A stretch of 64,000 nucleotides of DNA from Actinomadura graeca. Lineage in GTDB: Bacteria > Actinomycetota > Actinomycetes > Streptosporangiales > Streptosporangiaceae. Location: the NCBI RefSeq assembly GCF_019175365.1, contig NZ_CP059572.1, positions 7,192,001 through 7,256,000 of the forward strand, read 5' to 3'. Below are positions 1 to 7,331 of this stretch, piece after piece (positions within the stretch are counted from its first letter, which is position 1; each line of letters starts with the position of its first letter). Made by a program: the position numbers and the translations under genes. The notes beneath the pieces were generated by a model. That model had not been told where the DNA came from. It saw only the letters and a list, made by a program, of their open reading frames with translations, and searched no databases.

Positions 1-110
1 GGTGGGCGGAGGCGGAGTGCCCGCACGACCGCGACGACGTCTCCGTCCGTGTGCTGCGCTCCCCGCCGACGCGGCCACGCCGGTTCTCCGCCGTGGCCGG
101 GCACTCCTGA
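1..110 (+). CDS. 3' end of an unidentified gene (partial)
   Basis: One frame is open from the window edge to a TGA at 108-110 and nearly every codon ends in G or C, as in the real genes nearby. The visible tail is about 35 residues and ends in RFSAVAGHS. Too little remains to assign a family, and a chance open frame cannot be excluded in DNA this GC-rich. If real, the gene enters from the left and reads toward the terminator at 370-427. Confidence 0.3.
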   Translation, partial: WAEAECPHDRDDVSVRVLRSPPTRPRRFSAVAGHS

Positions 111-243
111 TCCGCGCGGCCCGTCCGGTGTGCGTGGCGCGTTCGCGCAGGTGGGGGGAGGTTGAAGAGGCGCTCGGGCGAAAAACCGGACGGAGAGTGA
201 AATAAGCGCTGCTCAGCGGTTCCCTAAGTGAGGGTTAAGTGGG

Positions 244-427
244 TTCTTGTGGGGAGGGGGGCGGCTTAGCGTTGCGGTGTCACATCCAAAGACGGCGGAG
301 GTGCACAGGCGGAGAGCAGAGTGAACGTCGGCTGAGGTTCCGACTGAGGTTCCTGTTTGAGACAGGTTTCTGGCCCGCACGGCCCTGTTGACCCCGCTCG
401 GGGGCCGTGCGGGCCAGAAGCCTTTTT
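244..427 (+). ncRNA. candidate small RNA or leader transcript
   Basis: There is no convincing coding frame between 111 and 426. A promoter-like pair is visible: TTCTTG at 244-249 and TAGCGT at 267-272 with a 17-base spacer. About 100 bases downstream lies a 16-bp perfect hairpin with a T-run (370-427). CTGAGGTTCC is repeated at 332-341 and 344-353, and a small hairpin lies at 352-366. A transcript of roughly 150 nt is an inference from promoter plus terminator only. A leaderless 15-codon frame from GTG 277 is also possible. Confidence 0.25.
370..427 (+). terminator. strong hairpin with T-run
   Basis: Arms 370-385 (CTGGCCCGCACGGCCC) and 402-417 are a perfect 16-bp inverted repeat with a 16-base loop, followed five bases later by five T residues (423-427). 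The T-run is on the plus strand, so it suits transcripts coming from the left. The stem would also help end the TetR gene whose stop codon begins at 429 on the minus strand. Confidence 0.7.
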
Positions 428-987
428 CACGCCCGGGGGAGCGCGCCCAGAAGGAGCAGGCGGAACGCGTCGGCGGTGCCGGTGGCGGCGGTGTCGCCGG
501 TGGCGAGCCGGCGGACGGCGAGGCCGTAGAGCATGGCGACCACGGCCGGGGCGTGCCGGTCGGCGTCGGGGATGCCCAGGTCCGTCAGGACGGCCGCGGC
601 CAGGCGGTCGTAGGCGGCGACGGAGCGGGTCGAGGCGTCGCGGATGCCGGGGTCGCGGGCGGCGTGCAGGTGCAGTTCGAGGTTGGCGACCTGCTCGGGG
701 CCGTGGGCGAACCCCGCCACGGCCCTCTCCACCTGGTCGGCGGCCTGGTCGGGGCCGATGCCCGAGTCGGCGAGGGCGGCCACGTGGGCGGTGATGCGGG
801 CGATCTCGTCGTCGACGAAGGCGCGCAGGGCCTCGCGGAGCAGGTCGTCCTGGCTGGGGAAGTGGTAGGTGAGCGAGCCGAGGGAGACCCCGGCCTCGCG
901 GGCCACGGCGCGGTTGGTCACGGCGCCGATGCCCTGCTCGCCGATGAGGCGGAGGGTGGCCTGGACGATCTGGTCGCGGGCGCTCAT
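427..987 (-). CDS. TetR/AcrR family transcriptional regulator
   Basis: A 186-aa protein with a TetR N-terminal helix-turn-helix at about residues 5-50, containing GVSLGSLTYHF, where the recognition helix normally lies. The C-terminal two thirds is a helical ligand/dimer domain with no recognisable ligand signature. It is divergent from the amidase gene that starts 71 bases away, and a perfect 20-bp palindrome lies between them (1025-1044). By analogy with other TetR pairs it probably represses itself and the amidase; the effector is unknown. Confidence 0.9.
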   Translation of the reverse strand: MSARDQIVQATLRLIGEQGIGAVTNRAVAREAGVSLGSLTYHFPSQDDLLREALRAFVDDEIARITAHVAALADSGIGPDQAADQVERAVAGFAHGPEQVANLELHLHAARDPGIRDASTRSVAAYDRLAAAVLTDLGIPDADRHAPAVVAMLYGLAVRRLATGDTAATGTADAFRLLLLGALPRA

Positions 988-1024
988 CGGTGCACAGTCT
1001 TCCCCAGGACGACGGCCGCCGCTA

Positions 1025-1044
1025 TCGTTCGTTCGAACGAACGA
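1025..1044. promoter_or_regulatory. 20-bp perfect palindrome, likely TetR operator
   Basis: The sequence TCGTTCGTTC followed by its exact reverse complement forms a perfect palindrome. It sits between the divergent TetR gene (start codon at 987) and the amidase (start codon at 1059). Its position and symmetry fit the operator of the adjacent TetR dimer. Confidence 0.7.
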
Positions 1045-1058
1045 GACCGGGAGGCCGC

Positions 1059-2471
1059 GTGGAGCGGGGACTGGCGGAGCAGGCGGAGGCGCTGGCGGCG
1101 GGTGAGGTCTCGGCCGCGGAGCTGGTCGCCGGCGCGCTGGAGGTCATCGGGCGGCGGGCGCCGCTCGGGGCGTTCCGGGTCGTCCGGGAAGAGGCGGCCC
1201 TGGCCGAGGCGGCGCGGGCGGACGAGCGGCTGGCCGCGGGGGAACGGCTGCCGCTGCTCGGGGTGCCGGTCGCCATCAAGGACGACACCGACCTCGCGGG
1301 GGAGACGACGCCGTTCGCGGTGGCCGGGGCCCACCTGCCCGCCACGCGGGACGCGGAACCGGTGCGGAGGTTGCGGGCGGCGGGCGCGGTCATCGTGGGG
1401 AAGACGACGACGTGCGAGGCCGGGCTGTGGCCTTTCAGCGAGTCGCCGGCGTTCGGGGCGGCGCGCAATCCGTGGAACCCGGAGTACACGCCGGGGGGCT
1501 CGTCCGGCGGCTCGGCGGCCGCCGTGGCGGCGGGCATGGTCGCGGCGGCGGTGGGGTCGGACGGGGCGGGGTCGATCCGGATCCCGGCGGCGTGGACGGG
1601 GCTGGTCGGCATCAAGCCGCAGCGGGGCCGGGTCTCGGCCTATCCGCGGACCGATCCCTTCCACGGCATCACGGTGTGGGGGGCGCTCGCGCGGAGCGTC
1701 GGTGACGCCGCGCTCCTGCTGGACGTCCTCGCGGGGAGCCATCCGGACGACGTCCACCAGATCGACCCGCCCGCCCGCCCCTTCGTGGAGGCGGTCCGGA
1801 GGGAGCCGCGGAGGCTCCGTGTCGCAGTCTCGTACCGGACGGCGTTCGGCGTCGGTTCGAGGCTCGATCCGGAGATCCGCGTGGCGGTCGAGCGGATCGC
1901 GCGCAGGCTCACCGACCTGGGGCACAAGGTGTTCCCGGCCGATCCCGACTACGGGCCCGTGGCGCTCGGGCTGGTCCCGAGGGCGACGGCGGGCGTCGCC
2001 GATCTGCTCGACGCGATGCCGGACCCGCGGCCCGACGCCAGGACGCTGGCCGAGGCGAGGATCGGGCGGCTGGCGGGACGGCGGCTGCTTCCCCTGGCCC
2101 GGAGGCTGGAACCGTACCTGCACCGGAGGGCCGGGCGTGTCTTCCGGTTCGCGGACGTGGTGCTCACGCCCACGACCGCGCAGCCGCCCCCGAGGGTCGG
2201 CGCCTTCGACGGGGCCGGGTACCGGAGGACGCAGGCGGGCGCGGCTGCGGCCTGTCCGTACGCGTGGCCGTGGAACGTCCTCGGGTGGCCGGCCATGAGC
2301 GTGCCCGCGGGGTTCACGAAGAGCGGCCTGCCCATCGGCGCGCAGCTCCTGGGGCATGACTCCGACGAGGCCACCCTCATCTCGCTGGCCGCCCAGCTGG
2401 AGGCGGTCGAGGGGTGGGTGGGTAGACGGCCCGGGGGGACCGCGGCTGCGCTCGGTGACCCGCGCCCGTGA
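1059..2471 (+). CDS. amidase (amidase signature family)
   Basis: A 470-aa amidase-signature hydrolase, which would cleave a C-N amide bond using a Ser-cisSer-Lys triad. Visible residues: Lys74 in VAIKDD, Ser148 in GGSSGGS, and the nucleophile Ser172 in GAGSIRIPA, with the 24-residue serine spacing usual for the family. The GTG start at 1059 is chosen because GGGAGG lies four bases upstream; an earlier ATG at 990 would run through the operator. It is about the normal size for the family. Substrate is unknown; the neighbouring TetR suggests induction by a small molecule. Confidence 0.9.
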   Translation: MERGLAEQAEALAAGEVSAAELVAGALEVIGRRAPLGAFRVVREEAALAEAARADERLAAGERLPLLGVPVAIKDDTDLAGETTPFAVAGAHLPATRDAEPVRRLRAAGAVIVGKTTTCEAGLWPFSESPAFGAARNPWNPEYTPGGSSGGSAAAVAAGMVAAAVGSDGAGSIRIPAAWTGLVGIKPQRGRVSAYPRTDPFHGITVWGALARSVGDAALLLDVLAGSHPDDVHQIDPPARPFVEAVRREPRRLRVAVSYRTAFGVGSRLDPEIRVAVERIARRLTDLGHKVFPADPDYGPVALGLVPRATAGVADLLDAMPDPRPDARTLAEARIGRLAGRRLLPLARRLEPYLHRRAGRVFRFADVVLTPTTAQPPPRVGAFDGAGYRRTQAGAAAACPYAWPWNVLGWPAMSVPAGFTKSGLPIGAQLLGHDSDEATLISLAAQLEAVEGWVGRRPGGTAAALGDPRP

Positions 2472-2622
2472 GCATGTCGCCGTCGACGAGGACCTCGCCG
2501 CCCGTGCAGCAGGACGAGTCGTCCGACGCCAGGTAGGCGACAAGGCCCGGCACCTCGGTGTTCTTGCCCGGCCTGCCGAGCGGCAGGGCCATGGTGAGGC
2601 CGCGGACGCCGAAGCGCGCGGC
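2460..2622 (-). pseudogene. relic of a short-chain dehydrogenase (C-terminal fragment)
   Basis: The minus-strand frame directly after the TetR stop codon, and in the same frame, encodes a typical SDR C-terminus: PLGRPGKNTEVPGLVAYLAS, then TGGEVLVDGDM. In intact SDRs this follows some 200 residues of Rossmann fold with a TGxxxGxG motif and YxxxK, none of which is present here. No start with a ribosome site is visible. The frame then runs on antisense into the amidase end (to about 2377), where it no longer looks like an SDR. I read this as a decayed, truncated gene; the left limit is approximate. Confidence 0.6.
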
Positions 2623-3243
2623 CTACCTCGTCCGCAGGCCGTCGAAGAGGAGGGTGAGCATCCGGTCGGCGTACTCGCCCGGATCGGGGGCGCGCTCGGC
2701 GGCGACGCCGATGGCGTTGGTGAGGCGGAGGAGATCGCGCGGGTCGATGTCGGGCCTGAGGGCGCCCGCCCGCTGCGCCCGGTCCAGCAGCAGCCCGAGC
2801 GCCTCGCAGATCGCCTCCGCGCACGCGCCGAGGCCGGTACCGGGCCAGCGCGCCGACATGGCGTCGATGATCGCGCCGGACGTGCCGCGCGGGCTCGCCG
2901 AGCCCGCGAGGTAGAGGCGTAGCCACAGCCCCAGCGCCACCTCGGCCCCGGCCGGGGGCGCCGCCGCGGGGGCCGTCTCCTCCGGTGCCGTGCCGGGCGC
3001 GGCCTCGGCCAGGAGTTCGGCGGCGTGGGTGAGCAGGCGGTCGATCTGGTCGCGGAGGACGGCGTGCAGGAGGTCGTCGCGGGTGGGGAAGTGACGGTAG
3101 AGGGTGCCGGAGCCGACGCCGGCGCGCTTGGCGATGTCGTCGAGGGACGCGCCGGTGCCGTGCTCCATGAAGGCCGCGCGGGCCGTGTCGACGAGTCGCT
3201 CGTAGTTGCGGCGGGCATCGGCTCTCATCGGCCGGGTGTCCAT
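2623..3243 (-). CDS. TetR/AcrR family transcriptional regulator
   Basis: A 206-aa TetR regulator. The N-terminal HTH (about residues 12-58) includes AGVGSGTLYRHFPTRDDLL, a classic TetR recognition-helix segment; the C-terminal domain is helical with an alanine/proline-rich linker. ATG 3243 is chosen to give a normal TetR N-terminus. It has no clear ribosome site, and an in-frame ATG at 3331 with AGGTGG upstream would add about 29 residues. It is followed immediately by the SDR relic in the same direction, so its original target may have been that lost enzyme. Confidence 0.85.
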   Translation of the reverse strand: MDTRPMRADARRNYERLVDTARAAFMEHGTGASLDDIAKRAGVGSGTLYRHFPTRDDLLHAVLRDQIDRLLTHAAELLAEAAPGTAPEETAPAAAPPAGAEVALGLWLRLYLAGSASPRGTSGAIIDAMSARWPGTGLGACAEAICEALGLLLDRAQRAGALRPDIDPRDLLRLTNAIGVAAERAPDPGEYADRMLTLLFDGLRTR

Positions 3244-3377
3244 GGGCGCCGTCCAGCGGTGGTGCGGCCGGAGAAACGCGCCCGGACGACCGGGGACGGT
3301 CTCCGCTTGTTTCTCGGAGGACTCCATCATGACACCCACCTGGCCGGACGCAATGCCGGCCGCCGCCGGTGCGGTGG

Positions 3378-4079
3378 TCACGCGGCGGGAGGGCGGGCGG
3401 TGAGCGCGTCGCGGGACAGGCGGTCGGCGCGGCGCGTGGTCTCGGGCAGACGGTGGTCGCGCGCGAGGTCCAGGACGGCGCGGCACGCGTCGTCCAGCCC
3501 GGCGCGATGGCCCACGGACACGAACACCGGCTTCACGCCGTCCTGGGTGCGCAGGACCCGCCCGACCACCTCGCCGCCTTCGGTCAGCGGGCTCGCGTCG
3601 CCGCGCCGGGCGCCGGGCGGCTCGTAGGCGCCGACGAAACCCGTCTTGGCGACGCCGATCGTCGGCAGCCCCGTGAGGACGCCGAGGTGGCAGGCCAGCC
3701 CGAACCGGCGGGGGTGCGCGACGCCGTACCCGTCGCAGGCGAGCAGGTCGGGCGTGGTCTCCAGCCCGCGCAGCGCCTCGACGAGCGCGGGCAGCTCCCG
3801 GAAGGCGAACAGGCCGGGGACGTAGGGGAACGCGGCGGTGCCCGTGACGACCGACTCCTCCAGGACGTCGAGGGTCGTGGCGTCGAGGACGACCGCGGCG
3901 GCGGCCAGGCGCGCGCCGGTGCCGCCGCCGTCGCCCGCGTACGAGACGTCGAGCCCGGCGACCGTGCGCGGCTCCGCGGGGCCCGGCTCGTCCAGGACGA
4001 GGAGGGGGCGCAGCCGGTCCTGGATCGCCAGCGCCGCCTCGGGGGTGGCGGGCCACGGGTGCAGGTCGCGAACCTCCAT
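3378..4079 (-). CDS. nfi: endonuclease V (deoxyinosine 3' endonuclease)
   Basis: A 233-aa protein matching endonuclease V, which nicks DNA (or RNA) one base 3' of inosine in deaminated-adenine repair. Family blocks are visible in order: GLDVSYAG (first metal ligand region), YVPGLFAFRELP, the DGYGVAHPRRFGLACHLG block, TIGVAKTGF and QDGVKPVFVSVGH. The length is normal (about 220-235). It is transcribed toward the TetR gene with a 134-base gap. The annotation rests on multiple conserved blocks and is firm. Confidence 0.93.
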   Translation of the reverse strand: MEVRDLHPWPATPEAALAIQDRLRPLLVLDEPGPAEPRTVAGLDVSYAGDGGGTGARLAAAAVVLDATTLDVLEESVVTGTAAFPYVPGLFAFRELPALVEALRGLETTPDLLACDGYGVAHPRRFGLACHLGVLTGLPTIGVAKTGFVGAYEPPGARRGDASPLTEGGEVVGRVLRTQDGVKPVFVSVGHRAGLDDACRAVLDLARDHRLPETTRRADRLSRDALTARPPAA

Positions 4080-4235
4080 GGACCGGCACGCTACCGCCCC
4101 TGGGGCCGGGCCACGTGCCGGGTGCGTGCCCGCTCACACGCGACGCCCTCCGCCGCCCCTCCCGCCACGTCCTGTCGCCGGGACCTCGCGGTTCGCGGGC
4201 CCGCGCCTCTCAGGTGTCCTCGTCCCAAGATGGGC

Positions 4236-4271
4236 GGACGGCCCGTGCGGGTCTGCCCGCACGGGCCGTCC
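4236..4271. terminator. 16-bp perfect hairpin
   Basis: Arms 4236-4251 (GGACGGCCCGTGCGGG) and 4256-4271 are perfectly complementary with a TCTG loop. It lies between the end of the minus-strand gene at 4372 and the start of nfi. There is no T-run on either side, so it is either an actinobacterial-type terminator without a U-tail or an RNA-stabilising hairpin. Confidence 0.55.
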
Positions 4272-4371
4272 GGTGCACGCCGGGCCTCGCGCCACCCCAT
4301 TCCCGCCTGGATGGTCGAGCGCTCGGTGGGCCCGGGTGCACATCCCTCGCGCCGCTCCGGGCGCCGTCCGG

Positions 4372-4731
4372 TCAGCCGATGTAGGAGCTGCCGTTGAGGG
4401 GGTTCCGCCAGAGGCGTTGGTCGTCGTTGTCGCCCTTCCAGAGCATGACGGGTTCGAAGCCGGGCAGATCGTATTGCCGGATTCCCAGTTCGGGGTCGAA
4501 ACTCGTGGCGGCGCCGGAAATCTTTTGCGGTGCCCGCCACTGCCCGTCCCGCCGTTGACTCCACCAGATGTCCTGGTCGCCGTCAACGCCTTTCCATGCG
4601 GTCAGGGGCCCGGCGAAGTTCGTGCCTCCCGGGCCGACGGAGCTGTTGGCGCCGGGAAGGGGCTGCGGTCCCGTCCAGGTCCGGCCGTCGTCGTTCAGCC
4701 TGTGCCACCAGATGCGCTCATCGCCGCCCAC
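4372..4731 (-). CDS. small beta-propeller-like repeat protein
   Basis: A 119-aa protein built from about three degenerate repeats of some 45 residues, seen as DERIWWHRLNDDGRTWTGP, then DQDIWWSQRRDGQWRAP, then DQRLWRNPLNG. The pattern (acidic-aromatic strand, W-x-G/A-P turn, GxxT/S) resembles single blades of sialidase/tectonin-like beta-propellers; a full propeller needs five or more blades. GTG 4731 is chosen because AAGGAGG (4740-4746) lies eight bases upstream; an ATG at 4785 is the alternative. No signal peptide is seen with either start. Function unknown. Confidence 0.6.
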   Translation of the reverse strand: MGGDERIWWHRLNDDGRTWTGPQPLPGANSSVGPGGTNFAGPLTAWKGVDGDQDIWWSQRRDGQWRAPQKISGAATSFDPELGIRQYDLPGFEPVMLWKGDNDDQRLWRNPLNGSSYIG

Positions 4732-5089
4732 GAAAGCCACCTCCTTTTGCGCGCGGCGACCGGGAGACGCCGCCGGAACCGTCATCGTTCAAGGTGGGCC
4801 GCGGTGTGCCGGCCCGGCCGTGCAAGGAGGGGAAACCATGCTTGTTGAAAACAGAATTACTCGCACGGTCCGGCACCGCGGGGTGTCGGCCCGCGGCCTT
4901 CCTCACCGACCAGGATCGTACGCGCCGAAGGGCATATCAAGTCTTGACGAAGAGGGCGGGAGTTCCGTCGCAGCTCACCGTGTGACGGGCATTGAAAATG
5001 CGGGGTTACGGACCCTGCGGAAAGGATGCCAATTCGACGGCGAGTCAATTATCGGCCTGCTTGGCGCGCGAATGGCGTCGGGTTTCCCG
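4732..5089. other. intergenic region, no gene seen
   Basis: About 360 bases with clearly lower GC than the surroundings, especially 4840-5060. No frame shows the third-position G/C bias of the genes here. On the minus strand TTGATATGCCC (around 4930-4940) and TTGACT (around 5046) look vaguely promoter-like and could serve the gene ending at 4372; I would not rely on either. Confidence 0.4.
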
Positions 5090-6751
5090 TCAGCCGCCCG
5101 GGTGGGCGCCGAAGCGGCGGGCGGGCTCGCCCGCGGCCTGCCCGGCAGCGCGGGCGGGACGCGCCCTGGTCCGTCCGAACTCCAGCGTGAGCAGCGCGGC
5201 GGCCAGCCGGCCGATGTCGGACCAGGAGCGGAACACGACGCAGCGCGGCCGGTAGGACGGCCGGAACTTCTTGTCGAACAGGTACAGCGACTCCACCGCG
5301 ATCAGCGGGTCGAGCAGGTGGAGCGCCCGGTGGCCGATCCGCTCCAGCGCGCCGCGGTCGCGGGAGTCCAGCAGCTCCCGGAACGCGGCGAAGTTCAGCG
5401 AGACCACGCCGTGCCCGTGCTCGCCCGCGTACGCGACCATCTCGACGATCAGCCGCTCGTTGACGCCGTTGGGCCCGCCGGGGACGCGGCGCATCGCGTC
5501 CAGGCTGATGCCCTCCCCGGCGGTCACGTACCGCTGGAAGGCGATCGGACGGCCGGCCGCGTCGTAGGCGACCGCGACGATCGTGCCGGGATGGTGGCCG
5601 GTGAGCAGCTCGTCCAGGTTCATCGAGAAGCCGCGTTCGGCCGCGCCGCCGAGCGAGCGGCACGCCACGTCCAGCAGGTCGGCGCGCAGCCCGGGCGCCA
5701 GGTCGCGCTCGGCGACGATCCCCGCCGTGACCCCGGCGTTCGCGGTGCGCCTGACCGCCTGCCGGACGTTGCGCATCGGCCGTCCCGAGAGCGTGAACCC
5801 GGCGGGCCGGACGAGGACCTCGTCGCCGTATCCGAACGAGCGCAGCCGCCCCCAGGCGGGGAGCATCCCGGCGCCGGCGCCGAGCGCGGCCGGGCGCCAG
5901 CCCGTCCGGCGGCAGCGCGCGAGGAACTCGCCGACGGCGGCCGGCTGCGAGGCCGGGTCGCCGACCGGGTCCCCGCCCGCCACCGCGATGCCGAACAGCA
6001 CCCGGTAGCCGATCGCGGCGCGCCCGTCCGGGCTGAACACGTACGCCTTGTCGCGGCGCAGCGCGAACGGGGCGAGGGTGTCCGAGCCCGGGTGCGCGAC
6101 GAGGCGCGCGACCCGGCCGCGCTCGCCGTCATCACCGGGCGGCGGCGCCGGATCGGGTGCGAGCAGCGTCGCCACCAGCACGAGCAGCCCCGCCGTGCCC
6201 ACGACGCCGAGGGCGCCGGGCAGCCAGGACGCGCCGTCGATGGGCGCCCCGGTGGCGCCGAGGCCGGTCGCCACGTCCCGCCCGGCCGACCGGACCGACA
6301 CGCCGCCGAGCAGCACCGAGGCGGCCGTCGCGGCGACGACCAGCGCCACGCCCGTGCGCATCGCCGTCCGGACGCGCTCGGGGTGCGGGCGCACCGTGAA
6401 CCGCTCGCGCCGCGTCCACAGCACCACCAGGACCGCGGCCAGCGGCGGAAGGCGCCACGGCGCGTCCTCGCCCGCGAGGACGGCGAGCGCCCCCATGGTC
6501 ACCAGCGCGAGCAGCCCGTACCAGGCCGCGCGGCGGCGCAGCAGGACGGCGCGCGCCACCAGCGCGAAGGCCAGGGCGAGCGCGGCGGCGTGCGCCGGGG
6601 CGAGCGGGCGGCCCGTGACCAGCTGGGACAGGCGGCCGAGCCAGTGCGGGGAGGGCGCCGCCGGCACGGCGATCAGCGCGGCGACGGCCGCGGTGGCGAG
6701 TGCGAGCGGCCAGACGGGCCGCTCCCACCGCCACGCTTCCGCTGGTCGCAC
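5090..6751 (-). CDS. DUF2156 / MprF-like membrane aminoacyltransferase
   Basis: A 553-aa protein with an N-terminal membrane part (six or so hydrophobic segments within residues 1-225) and a C-terminal DUF2156 domain of the bacterial phosphatidylglycerol lysyltransferase type, a double GNAT fold that uses aminoacyl-tRNA. Recognisable parts are DKAYVFSPDGRAAIGYRV, the GDPVG segment, the YGDE segment and the final LYLFDKKFRPSYRPR. GTG 6751 is chosen since GGAGG lies seven bases upstream. It may transfer an amino acid to a membrane lipid. The full MprF flippase module is not fused here; a separate LPG-synthase-TM-like protein is encoded at 22422-23690. Confidence 0.8.
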   Translation of the reverse strand: MRPAEAWRWERPVWPLALATAAVAALIAVPAAPSPHWLGRLSQLVTGRPLAPAHAAALALAFALVARAVLLRRRAAWYGLLALVTMGALAVLAGEDAPWRLPPLAAVLVVLWTRRERFTVRPHPERVRTAMRTGVALVVAATAASVLLGGVSVRSAGRDVATGLGATGAPIDGASWLPGALGVVGTAGLLVLVATLLAPDPAPPPGDDGERGRVARLVAHPGSDTLAPFALRRDKAYVFSPDGRAAIGYRVLFGIAVAGGDPVGDPASQPAAVGEFLARCRRTGWRPAALGAGAGMLPAWGRLRSFGYGDEVLVRPAGFTLSGRPMRNVRQAVRRTANAGVTAGIVAERDLAPGLRADLLDVACRSLGGAAERGFSMNLDELLTGHHPGTIVAVAYDAAGRPIAFQRYVTAGEGISLDAMRRVPGGPNGVNERLIVEMVAYAGEHGHGVVSLNFAAFRELLDSRDRGALERIGHRALHLLDPLIAVESLYLFDKKFRPSYRPRCVVFRSWSDIGRLAAALLTLEFGRTRARPARAAGQAAGEPARRFGAHPGG

Positions 6752-6947
6752 GAGGACACCTCCGCCGAGCCCATGACCGTGGTCCTCGGGTGTCCGTTCC
6801 CCGGACCGGACGTCGTCCTCTCCCGGTTGGCCCGCGATGACGAAGAGGTGCGCTTTCACCTCTTCGATCATGTCTATTACCCCGTGTCCGGAAGGGACAA
6901 CCCGTCTTCGCCCCCGATGCCGCGCCATGCGGCGCTACCGTGCTGCC

Positions 6948-7247
6948 ATGAGTGGTTTCCGGCATGTGGTGATGTTCATGTGGGCCGAGGGGACGACGAC
7001 CGGCCAGCAGGAGGAGGTCGCGGCCCGGCTCGGCGAGCTGCCCGGCGTCATCCCGGAGATCCGGGGGTACAGCCTTGGTGCGGACGCGGGCGTGAACTCC
7101 TCGTCCTACGACTTCGCGGTGGTCGCCGACTTCGCCGACCGGGAGGGCTACCTGGCCTATCGCGACCATCCGGCGCACCGCGCGGTGATCGACCACTTCA
7201 TCACGCCGATCGTGGCCTCGCGTGCGGCGATCCAGTACGAGACGTAG
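6948..7247 (+). CDS. Dabb (stress-responsive A/B barrel) domain protein
   Basis: A 99-aa single-domain protein. FRHVVMFMW at the start, the DFAVVADFADREGYLAYRDHP segment and the terminal HFITPIVASRAAIQYE match the dimeric alpha-beta barrel Dabb family. Members are usually small cytosolic proteins of unclear or catalytic function. ATG 6948 has no good ribosome site; an in-frame ATG at 6927 is possible. It is followed by the phased repeats upstream of the two-component genes. Confidence 0.8.
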   Translation: MSGFRHVVMFMWAEGTTTGQQEEVAARLGELPGVIPEIRGYSLGADAGVNSSSYDFAVVADFADREGYLAYRDHPAHRAVIDHFITPIVASRAAIQYET

Positions 7248-7252
7248 GCGGG

Positions 7253-7296
7253 CCCTGACCTCTCCCTGAGTCGCCCCTGAACCGTCCCTGACCCGC
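7253..7296. promoter_or_regulatory. four 11-bp phased repeats CCCTGA-N5
   Basis: CCCTGA occurs at 7253, 7264, 7275 and 7286, each exactly 11 bases apart, so the four copies lie on one face of the helix. They sit between the Dabb gene and the kinase start (7332). Direct repeats at about one helical turn are typical of response-regulator boxes, so the adjacent LuxR-type regulator is the natural candidate binder; that link is an inference. Confidence 0.65.
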
Positions 7297-7331
7297 CTCC
7301 GCCGGGCGCGGGATCGTCGTACCGTTGACGG

